Shown piece by piece: positions 55,894-64,000 of a stretch of 64,000 bases of DNA. The notes under the pieces are model-generated. The model did no database searches. It worked only from the letters and a program-made list of their open reading frames with translations, and was not told the DNA's origin. Position 1 is the first letter of the stretch, and each line of letters opens with the position of its first letter. Source of the DNA: Isoetes taiwanensis (Eukaryota; Streptophyta; Lycopodiopsida; Isoetales; Isoetaceae); the NCBI GenBank assembly GCA_021234155.1, contig JAJEKV010000011.1, forward strand, positions 12,439,255-12,503,254. The letters run 5' to 3'. The position numbers were made by a program, and so were the translations under genes.

Positions 55894-57440
55894 GAATTTG
55901 TTGATCTCCTTCTGCAGGTTATGGGGTTTCCCGTCATCGCTAATTTATTTATGCGATTACATGGTTCATTGGTTTAGTTAGAAGTGGCTCATTTCTCTCC
56001 ATTCTCTCCGGCCTTTAGTTTCATTTGGTACTCTTGATGCTTGCTCTATTTCTTTCTTTCTTTCTTTCTTTCATTCATTCTTTCTTTCTTTCTTTCTCTT
56101 ACCTCATGACTTTCCCTCCTTCTTCCTTCCCTTTTGCATGAATGTCTCGTCCCATTCAACCTTTGTTGCATCGGTGGTACCCATTGCTCTATTTGTTCTT
56201 ACTCCATGTATCTCACGATGTCCCCTTCGTTTGGTTTTTGATTCCTCGATATCTTCTGATTTGTTGTGCTCTGGTCCTTTTGTCTTAATCACATTTCTCC
56301 ATCCATTTCATTTGCTTCTGTTTCCTTTCTTGATGTATCTTCTTGTCGCCTATCTTATTTCTTGTTTACCTTCATTTAAAATTGACTAGTCCTACTAGTC
56401 TTTAGTGGTGATTGGCGTGTTTGAGTGAGTATGTTCGTCTGAGTGATAGGTTCTCTCTTTAGTGGTCTATTTTATGTCCTTTTTGCTCTCGCTTTCGGAT
56501 TTGAAGGTTTGGAACCCCGTCTTGTTTTGTAAGTTACGTAGTGAGTAAAAGTAGAGTTGGTAGATGTTGGTTTTGTCAGGTTCCCTTGGGCCAGTTGGTG
56601 TTTAGATTAGTATATTGTCAGAGTTGATGGTTTTTTCCTTTGGTGGCCTGCCCATGTATGGTTCCCTCTTTTTGCGAATGTTGATAGTTTATAGCCTTCG
56701 TTGGTTTTAGTTGCAGGGTTCTTAGTGTGGAGAGATTCGAGCTATGGTTCGGTTGGGGAGGGCATCTCGAGTAGATGCTGATAAGAATCATTTTTTGACT
56801 TGGCGACTAGAGGGGTCAATGTCAGACTGGCTTCTTGGTATTTTTCGTCTTGTCATTACGAAGGGGTGGTGCCATCTCTAGTGGACATTGATGGGGATCG
56901 TTGTCAACTCTTTGTCCACTTTTAACAAGGTGCTAACTACTTTGTATGTTGCTTTTTTACGCCAAGTCAGTTTTGCATTTTAGTTGCTTCATTGCATTTT
57001 TGGCAATTTCTCACTATATCCTGTATTTAATCAACACATGCCGGTTGCCCCCTTTTTGTTGACATTTTGGCACTCGACCTAAGGACTTTAGCACGAGTTG
57101 TCGGGCGAGTCAGGTATTTCCAGTATCTTGTATATAACCTTCTCCATTTGGGATAGTCTAGCATTTTTTCTACTCTTGAACTTTTCCATAGCTGCATTCG
57201 TTATGAGTTGGTGATTCATGTTAGTTCATGCCATGTTGCTTTTGGTTATTCTCAACACTTTCTATCTCGTAGACATGGTTGTGGTCCATAACGTCTATTT
57301 TCTACCGCAATTAGTCCTTTTAATGCGCTTTGCTTCCATACTTAGATGTGGTCCTTTTTTGCTTAGGATCTCAGGTTCCCCCGTCGTTGGTCTATTGGTA
57401 CCATTTGTGGTGGTCGCTTACATTTGGTCATTTTGCAGGA
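55894..57440. other. No gene seen; T-rich, with a CTTT/CATT microsatellite
   Basis: A strongly T-rich + strand continuing the composition of 52-55 kb. A CTTT microsatellite with a short ATTC interruption lies at about 56050-56098. Short open frames here are hydrophobic because of the T bias and lack motifs. Confidence 0.5.
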
Positions 57441-57697
57441 GGGTAAAAGCATGAAAGGGTGTCTATAAATGTAGCCCTTTTTGTACATATACATATGTAC
57501 AAAATGCACATTTTTGGAATAACTGTTATCATGACCCGCTAGTAACTGCCATGATTAATGGCTATCCACTACTCTGAACCCGCAATTATCGGATTTTGAA
57601 ATTCTTTCCCAAATTCTTTTTTGGTTTGCCTCTCGTTCACTATCCCGCGCCCCTACCTTCTCTGCTTGAATTCCGATCACGAATTCTTCATCTAGCT

Positions 57698-58850
57698 ATG
57701 GCCCCAAAACACCCCCAGATGAGTGCTTGCTCATCATCACAGCCCAAGCAAGAAGCCAGTGCTTCCGGCAGTGGATTTTTACCTCCAAGGAGTTTACGTT
57801 TGGGTTCTGAGGTGATCCAAGCCAAAGACCTCCGTGATAAACATGTAGAGGCCCACATACCCAACCTAGAGATGGTTATGAACGAGGTATGGGGTGAAGC
57901 TCCAAAAAACAGACGAGGATTCAAGGAAGGGAGAATCCAGAACGCATGGAAAGATGATTTTTTTAAATATTATGAATTGGTTTATGGCAAGAAACAGGTT
58001 ACAAACCATTATATTTCTACCTATTTTGCCAGAGCATTTGCTCTTCACTTGAAGGGACGGCTTGTTGATTGGATGGACGTGGCTAGGACCGCCAAAGATC
58101 TTGCCAAAACCCTCATTTCGGGCGTTACTGAGAGGACCCTACAACAGGTAAATCCTCAACTATCAAACAGACATCGTATTGCGCGAATATTAGAGCCCCG
58201 AGTTATTCTAGATCAGATGTTGACACAATAAAGCGCTTACTTAAGCATGGGTTGGAGGAGAAAACTAACCTATTGAATGAAGTAGAAGCACCGGAAGAAA
58301 AAAGGAGGGATGCATTGAAGGTCATCGGCCCGGATTGAGGGTAGAAAGGATATGCTATCCAAGATCTGCAGCCAGATCTGCCGAGAAAATAGATGAGACA
58401 AAACAGAATTTGACAAATTGTCCCGGATCCTGCTGGAAATCAAGTTATCTTGGTGTTGAAGTACAAGTTGGAAGACTTGGTTATGAGTAGACATGATAAA
58501 GAGCAAAGACTCTTCTAAGCTAGACATTAGTTTGCGAGGAAGCAACTAAAGAAATTGAAAGGCATGAAATCTCAATTGAACAAGCAAAGGAAAAACTTAA
58601 TTGCATTGAATTGGTTCAGCAAAGGCATTCACAGATTTTGGATTTCATGGGGAGAGCAGGACCAATTGTTCTTTTTGAGGCCCTACCCCTCAGAGGGAGC
58701 TACTTCTATAGAGCAGTTCATCACATTCGGTTCATGTACTGTTGTGGCCAAGGCTTTGGCAAAACTGGTTTTGTTGTTTACTAGCTCCATGCGTAGATGC
58801 TTATTGCCTCTTCGCTTGTGTTATCTGTCCATGAAAGACATAATTGCATA
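57698..58850 (+). pseudogene. Element B cargo gene, N-terminal domain and degenerate Cys-rich region
   Basis: ATG at 57698 (MAPKHPQMSACSSSQ). The frame to 58231 carries NEVWGEAPKNRRGF, FFKYYELVYGKKQVTN and FARAFALHLKGRLVDWMDV. The spacing W...Y..Y...GK...(Y/F)A.A..LH+KG..V.W matches the element A N-terminus (KKLWDDRVPNKSG, EFMQIYKRITGK, YYLHIKGEAVNW). After 58231 the frame breaks; 58241-58600 is Lys/Glu/Leu-rich, coiled-coil-like. 58640-58790 in mixed frames contains FMYCCGQGFGK and FITFGSC, which sits where element A has its RING-like finger but lacks clear paired Cys. Function unknown. Confidence 0.55.
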
Positions 58851-58979
58851 AAAGGTTGCATCCGGGATGAGGGCATTCGAATTGACTTGGTTTCCCTCTT
58901 TGTGAAAGGTATGCATTGCTCTCAACTAATTTAAACTTATGTTTCTCTTAATTCATATTTGTTATTGTAATCTGCATAG

Positions 58980-59405
58980 TTCTACATGTATGGCTTTCAG
59001 TGCATTGCTATTCCTTGTACATGTATAACTTTTAGTGTACATCTGTAAGCAGAGGTACATAGGCATATATTTGCTTGTTTATTGATGCTTTTATTTTTGA
59101 GCTTGGACTGTAGTTGTATCAGTTGTACATGTCTCTAATGGAATCTACATCTGCAAATAGATGTACATGCATTTATCTTTAGAGTGCATCTGTAGATGGA
59201 TTCATAAGTATGTGCATTTTTTTACATATATGTGCTTTTTTTTGGGCATAGATCTACATTCCCTAACTGGATACCTGGGTACATTGATGTACCTCTATGT
59301 ACATTGAGGAACATGTACATGTACATTTGGCTATAGTTAAATGTAGTTACGTACATTTGGTACATTTTATGTACATGAAATGTACATGCTTGGCGTAATG
59401 TACGG
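58980..59405. promoter_or_regulatory. Cluster of GTACAT/ATGTAC motifs
   Basis: At least a dozen GTACAT or ATGTAC words within 430 bases in a non-coding part of element B. A second cluster is at 63045-63110, and the subterminal sequence at 57478-57502 has three. Possible protein-binding sites for the element; no function is proven. Confidence 0.35.
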
Positions 59406-59439
59406 ATATTTCTCATTAGTTCTGTTTTCATGTTCTTTT

Positions 59440-60427
59440 ATGTCTATTGAAATTTAGATCATTTGTTTGTTTGCGATGAGGCTATTCCTATCCCGTATGA
59501 CTTTAATGGTCGATGTTCTTGAGCCATCTGCATCGACTCTCTTTACTGATTTTATTGAGCATAATAAGCGGGATCGAATCAGACCCTCAACCTTCCAGCT
59601 CCGGATCACCAATGACATTTACATTGCGATAATAGAACCATCTCGCAAATGATGCCTCCTCGAACATGGCAAAGTGAAGTTGAGGAAATTGAGAGGATGG
59701 CACTTGAGAAAGCTAAAGCAGATTGCGGTCTGCACCCTTCAATGGTCGCCGCAATGAAACTCCTTCATCACCAAGTGCTAAATTAGTAATTGGAGAAGCT
59801 AAGAAAGATTCAGCTTTTGTCTTAGCATCATCTGCAGGTCCCAGTTCTGGACCTGTTACAGAAGAAGCTACAACGGAATCAGATCCAGATTTTATCCCAG
59901 AAGATACCAGGGAAGAGGAAGTTGAGTTGGTAGTTGAGTCCACTCCAAAGAGGAGGCAAAAGAATGCTGGTGATGGCACTCCAAGAGGAAAAAAACAGGC
60001 AAAATCTCCAGCAACGAAAAAATGTCCTCCGAAAAGAAAATCTCCAGGCAAAAAAGTGCCACCACCACCTAGAAAGAGGTATGTCCAAGACGAACTAATT
60101 TTGTTAAACATCTCAGATTTATGATAATTAACCACATTTTTTTTGTACATAGGACACGATCACAGGCCGTGAAGGAAGCTGATCCTGATCCTTCTGAGTC
60201 GGAACCGGAAGAGGAAGAGGATCTACAAGCAAATATTGATGTTTCAAATAAGGTGCAGCAGTCCACAGAAGATGCTGAAGTAGGTGATGAATTTACAAGG
60301 TGAGTAATATACAATTGATTACAATAGATATATTCTTTTGCTAATGCTGTTGTTTCCTTGTACAGTTTAGTGAACCGACTGAAAAGGTTGGTTCCATTCA
60401 CTCTAAGATGGTAGATGTCTATGGGAG
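59440..60427 (+). pseudogene. Element B cargo gene, middle exons: unknown domain and basic/acidic linker
   Basis: 59467-59652 reads STFQLRITNDIYIAIIEPSR, which parallels STPRSVMRLQDTSRLYLEF of element A (exon near 33440-33250). 59723-60078 is a Ser/Pro/Lys-rich, acidic then basic linker (PDFIPEDTREEEVELVVES, RGKKQAKSPATKKCPPKR) that may hold a nuclear signal. It splices (donor GTATGTCC at 60079, acceptor at 60152) to SQAVKEADPDPSESEPEEEE, then across 60300-60370 to EPTEKVGSIHSKMVDVYG. All junctions keep frame. The linker probably connects the N-terminal domain to the Ulp1 domain. Confidence 0.5.
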
Positions 60428-60515
60428 GTAGGCTAGCATTTCAACATATTTATGTTATTTCATTCCCTAAGTCACTCATCTTATGTATTAATATGTATTC
60501 TGGATTTGTGTGCAG

Positions 60516-61315
60516 GTACCTTTGTAGCAGTCTTCCATCTGATTGGAAACACAAGTTTTTTACTGTTTCGACCGACACCTTCCGAAATTTTGTGAATTCC
60601 CTCAGAACCCAGGGGCATGCACGTAACACTAACATAAAGGAAGGGCTGGATGGCATTTTGATTGCAAGATGCCAATACATATTTGTTCCAATTCGCAAGG
60701 CCCAAATGTGGCATTGGCCATACTTGTGCTTGCCGGTCCGCAGTGAAAAGCTCTTGTCCATCTATAGCTAGCCCAAGTATACAGATCCTCTCTCTGTCAA
60801 AGGCTATGTACCCGATGCTAAAGTGGTCCGTAGTAAGTATGAGTTTCTGTTTTGTTTTATGATTTGATTATTCTCATATTGCAATTTCTTATGCTTGATT
60901 TATTCTCACATTGCAATTTTGCAGGTTTCATAAGCTTGTGATCAATAACATGATGCTCGGATCCAACAGCTTAAACCATGGTAGGAAGAACTTTGATGCT
61001 CCTGTGTTCTCGTCCTAAAATGCCGAAACTAGTACCAAAGAACCCTTGCATGTACATTGTGGCTTACATGCACAAATTCATAGATGCCGTGGTTGATGCA
61101 CAGCCAAGCTCCATTTTTGTAAGTAGAACATGTTATTTTCCTATTAGTTATTTGTTGGTATAGTCCTCTAATACTTGTGCACCATGCAGATGACACCCAG
61201 TTGGTTCACTGATGCCTATGCCAAGTCACGGAGGGATCATCTAATGGAGGCATTAATTGTAGAATGCGAGATGAATATACAAGCAGTTGTTCCTACACAG
61301 GGTAGATAGTCCCTT
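60516..61315 (+). pseudogene. Element B Ulp1-type (C48) protease domain
   Basis: Exon 60516-60832 reads YLCSSLPSDWKHKFFTVSTD, then ARCQYIFVPIRKAQMWHWPY, with the His of the catalytic dyad in WHW. Where the family has an Asp (element A: FDSFG), this copy reads IYS followed by TAG, so the Asp codon is lost. After an intron (60833-60924), 60978-61120 reads MPKLVPKNPCMYIVAYMHKF, the place of the catalytic Cys. The exon 61191-61302 (TPSWFTDAYAKSRRDHLMEA) follows after an intron and ends with donor GTAGAT. Stops at 60772 and near 60937-60990 mark a pseudogene. It joins in frame to the NIF exon at 61521. Confidence 0.65.
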
Positions 61316-61520
61316 TGACTTGTTTGTAAATTACAGTTTTGTATGAGCCATGCTCCCAGCTTCTTTGTACTCAATAAGTAATGAAAAAATTAATTTATTT
61401 GTCTCACTTACACCTGTGCAAATAACAATTGTGTAATTATCAATGTGTTTTCTCAATTGTGTAATCTGAAATGTAATTATAAATTGTGAATAGACTCTCA
61501 AGTGTTTTGTTGCTGACAGG

Positions 61521-62291
61521 TGAATCATCTAATTCATGGAGAAAGCTCATTACCTTTGACTTAAATTCGGTGTTGGGCAAGAGTGTGCACAAGAATGAAA
61601 ATATTAACTCAAGATACCAAAAGATCCAGAAAGATGAGCTTCAATTCAATATAGGAAACAGGTTTTTTTTACTGCAGGCCAGGGTTAGCATCACTGTTTG
61701 CATTTGTAAGAGAAGGGTTTGATGTTGCCATCTGGTCTTCACTCACTTCTAAAAATCTTCTACCAATTGTGGATCAAATTTGTGATGCTTTTTCCATAAA
61801 GCTGAAGTTTGTTTACTGACCGGGGAGCAAGATGTTGGACTACGCCACACAAACACCCTCCCCATCGAACCTCAAAAGGGGTCGTTTATGAAGCCATTAG
61901 CTATGGTATGGAAAGAGTACCCAGAGTACTATGGAAATACAGTTTTGATCGATGACGAGAGATACAAATCCACTCTGAATCCCGTAGGAAGCTACATATG
62001 TCCTTTCTCTTGGCACCAATATTAGCTGACGACAGTTTGCTTGTCATGGAGCTCATTCCATGGCTTAATGGATTGAAAATGGCTGAAGATGGTATAGTTT
62101 ATGTAAAAGAGCATCCAATGACTAATGCAGCAGATAGCATATCAGAGCAGGTGGAAAATATTTTGCTGGCAAACTATGGCAGCAACTTGGGTGCTCTGCT
62201 GCCTAAATTTAGTCAATATATGGAGCAAGCAATGGAGAAACTGCCGTCATGTTATTGGCCTCTCGACTGGCCCATTGTTGGTACAGACTAA
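61521..62291 (+). pseudogene. Element B NIF/FCP1-like HAD domain
   Basis: The exon begins GESSNSWRKLITFDLNSVLG after acceptor CTGACAG (61520). It shows motif I as D-L-N, RPGLASLFAFVREGFDVAIW and SSLTSKN, then NTVLIDDERYKSTLN and, after a frame shift, ELIPWLNGLKMAEDGIVYV with KEHPM. These match RPGLQEF, ALWSSM, TLLIDDSP and YVKEH of element A in order. As in A, motif I has Asn in place of the second Asp. It directly follows the Ulp1 domain, the reverse of element A. Several stops and a frameshift near 61990. Confidence 0.7.
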
Positions 62292-62454
62292 AACTGATGT
62301 ACAAATTCAAATGTTATGAATATATGTATGAAAGTTTTTGTTCATTGCACTTGAGTACTCTGTTTTTACTGTCTTTCTTATTGGTACAATTATGAGTGTG
62401 TATACATAATTAAGTCAATCTTCATTTGCTTTGTAGATGAATGGACTGAAACAC

Positions 62455-62860
62455 AAAAGACTATTATGAAACTAAGAGATCAGTTCTGCTGCACCCAGAG
62501 GTAATAGAAACCAACACAAGCTGCAAGCACATAGGGTTGGGGACCGATTATCGCCTCTATACTGTTGTTCCTGGACTGTGGGAAAAGGTTGACCAAATTG
62601 AAAACTATGAGGAACGAGCAACCACAAAATGTATATTGGCAGCAACTCACTTGTTGCACAACCCTTGGGGGAAGGCACGTGTCCGGGAAGATGAAGGCCA
62701 TGTAGGATGGAAAGGTTTGCCAGTGGCACGAGCTATAGAAACCGCATGGACTACTGCGTTAGAGGATATCTCTACAGCCTCTAGGCGGGCTGGAAGACAT
62801 GATGCAATAGTCATAAGATATCAGGCTCCTACTGACATTTTGAAGCTAGGCCATGAATTA
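62455..62860 (+). pseudogene. Element B cargo gene, C-terminal unknown domain
   Basis: An open frame from about 62455 to the stop at 62861 reads RSVLLHPEVIETNTSCKHIG, YTVVPGLWEKVDQIENYEER, THLLHNPWGK and SRRAGRHDAIVIRYQ, ending LGHEL. I do not recognise a family. It could be the last exon of the cargo gene or a separate small gene. No counterpart was found in element A by eye. Confidence 0.4.
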
Positions 62861-62861
62861 T

Positions 62862-63342
62862 GAGCCATGCTCACTTTCAGGTGTGTTGTATTTATGTCCA
62901 CAATATAAATATATCAACCATTTGTACATGAAAACCTGTCCATTTCTTATCTTTGCCATGACTGAAATTATTTTTAATGTTTATGTAATTCAACTTTCTT
63001 ATGTTCAATTCTAATCAATTTACACTTAACAAATATCTCTGGAATGTACAACAGATGTACATAAGATGTACATAGGATGTACATATTATGTACATTGATG
63101 TACCTAATGCACTATTGAAGTAGTCCTTGTCATGTACAATGAAAATTTGTTCAGTTCTTATCTTTTATATGAACAAAGTATTACAATATTTAAAAGTACC
63201 ACAGATCGACTTAGTCCAAGTCATCTACAATTCTTTGGAAGTTGTGATAACAATGTCTCATGGACTTCATCCGGCAAGTGAAATGTTGTGCTTGCCCCCT
63301 TCAAATTTGTGTTTTACTTTGTTGAATGGGATTCAACCCCAA
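62862..63342. other. Spacer between convergent genes of element B
   Basis: AT-rich, with a run of ATGTACATA words at 63045-63110. No coding signal on either strand. Confidence 0.5.
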
Positions 63343-63840
63343 TCACGCATTCTGCAGTACCAAAACATTCTTAGTAGGAAGCGGTTTATACTTATTGTGG
63401 CGGCACGGGATTAGTTCATAATATTGTCCTTCAATGACACTAATGCCGGCAGAGTAATCATTTCCATAGTCATCAATTGAATCTTCTTCCAATGCATGCT
63501 TTTCCCTGGTGCACATGAGAACATAGTATGAAACACCTTCCACATTGTCCAGTGCTTGCAAAAAGACACAAATACATATGAAACTCCTACGGTGTCATCT
63601 AAACCAGCCCTCGTCTTACGCATACAAAACATCCACATCATTTTCAGCTTCACCACAAGAGGCAATATGATCTCGTGGGCTCCAAACTTTTAGAGACCAT
63701 TCTCCACAATGTTTAATGTTCTCACAATTCAACCAATTGAAGTTAATGCAAGCATCACAAAAGCACGAGAGTGGTCTGCGCATAGCAACTTTGTTGGATC
63801 TGGCTGGGTTTATAGTTGACACGAATGTATCTGGCCGAGT
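63343..63840 (-). pseudogene. Element B transposase-like gene, C-terminal end (partial)
   Basis: On the minus strand 63822-63616 reads RRPLSCFCDACINFNWLNC, CENIKHCGEWSLKVWSPRD and a stop; after a frame shift 63561-63343 reads VEGVSYYVLMCTREKHALEE and ISVIEGQYYELI. Element A's transposase C-terminus has the same order: a Cys-rich cluster with W-K-L-Q-V, FWILMCTKPKW and NSVIEG. So this is the end of a homologous gene entering from the right. The catalytic part is off the window. Frameshifted at least once. Confidence 0.65.
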
Positions 63841-64000
63841 ACCGTGTAAAGTCTTGCAATTGAATGCTTGCTCATTTGCTCACATCTGCTTTTTCCAACC
63901 TCCCAAAACACCCTTTCACAATTCGATTCCTTGGCCCTTAAAACCGCACAAAAAGCCGTTTACGCGACTACACCGGCATGCCATTTTGTTTTCTCTGCTC

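Larger units (their letters stand above)
57441..64000. mobile_element. Element B: left 6.56 kb of a diverged relative of element A
   Basis: Starts GGGTAAAAGCATG at 57441, matching the element A and MITE terminal motif, with AGGA as the preceding four bases. The right end is beyond the window. From the left end a cargo gene runs rightwards (57698 to about 62860) with the same modules as element A; from the right a transposase-like gene runs leftwards (63840 to 63343). Thus B is the mirror of A. It is well diverged from A at the DNA level. Confidence 0.75.

Overview
This window looks like a transposon-dense nuclear region from a plant. The supporting signs are many GT-AG introns, a fragment resembling plant Mediator subunit MED20, LINE ORF2 remnants ending in the zinc-knuckle domain typical of plant LINEs (zf-RVT), and no operons. 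Bulk DNA is AT-rich, with GC-rich LINE insertions at about 4.4-8.2 kb and 13.0-18.4 kb. I cannot name the species; a non-seed land plant is only a guess. I saw no rRNA, tRNA or CRISPR. All domain names come from motif recognition by eye and memory, with no database search.

Layout. 1-3236: the right part of a large DNA transposon ('element L'), carrying MED20-like exons where its sister copy carries other cargo. 3237-4373: the 3' half of a DUF7869-type transposase-like gene. 4392-8210: a minus-strand LINE. 8420-8736: a MITE. 9373-10330: an unknown coding remnant. 10468-12670: a 2.2-kb block ('Q1') with a 72-bp minisatellite and the DUF7869 gene 5' portion, followed by a repeat of the sequence just before it, split by a second LINE (13046-18408). 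18409-20503: mostly non-coding. 20504-21628: a LINE scrap and a hAT-like MITE. 22029-25218: block Q2 and the DUF7869 gene 5' half. 25219-35775: 'element A', a 10.56-kb transposon with 22-bp terminal inverted repeats and a 4-bp target duplication. 35776-40725: the DUF7869 3' half and then the right-hand copies of the sequences already seen at 3237-20503. 40726-57440: LINE copies, tandem duplications, foldbacks and one plausible spliced host gene encoding a Lys/Ala/Glu-rich coiled coil (46818-47732). 57441-64000: 'element B', a diverged relative of element A in opposite orientation that runs off the window.

How the parts fit. Elements A and B share one plan. A DDE-transposase-like gene runs inward from one end. 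A multi-exon cargo gene runs inward from the other end and encodes an N-terminal domain, a basic/acidic linker, a Ulp1-type (C48, SUMO-protease-like) domain and an NIF/FCP1-type HAD phosphatase-like domain; element A also has a coiled coil and a RING-like finger. The order of the Ulp1 and NIF modules is reversed between A and B. In element L the Ulp1/NIF part is replaced by MED20 exons. A 317-321-bp MITE has related ends and also makes 4-bp target duplications. All copies here carry stops, frameshifts or nested insertions, so they look like relics of an active family.

The left and right halves are related by a segmental duplication. 590-20503 matches 33120-40725, with an offset of about 32.53 kb that shrinks stepwise to 28.75 and then 20.3 kb, because the left copy gained two LINEs, block Q1 and a local duplication. 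The right copy therefore preserves an empty site for the 4392-8210 LINE.
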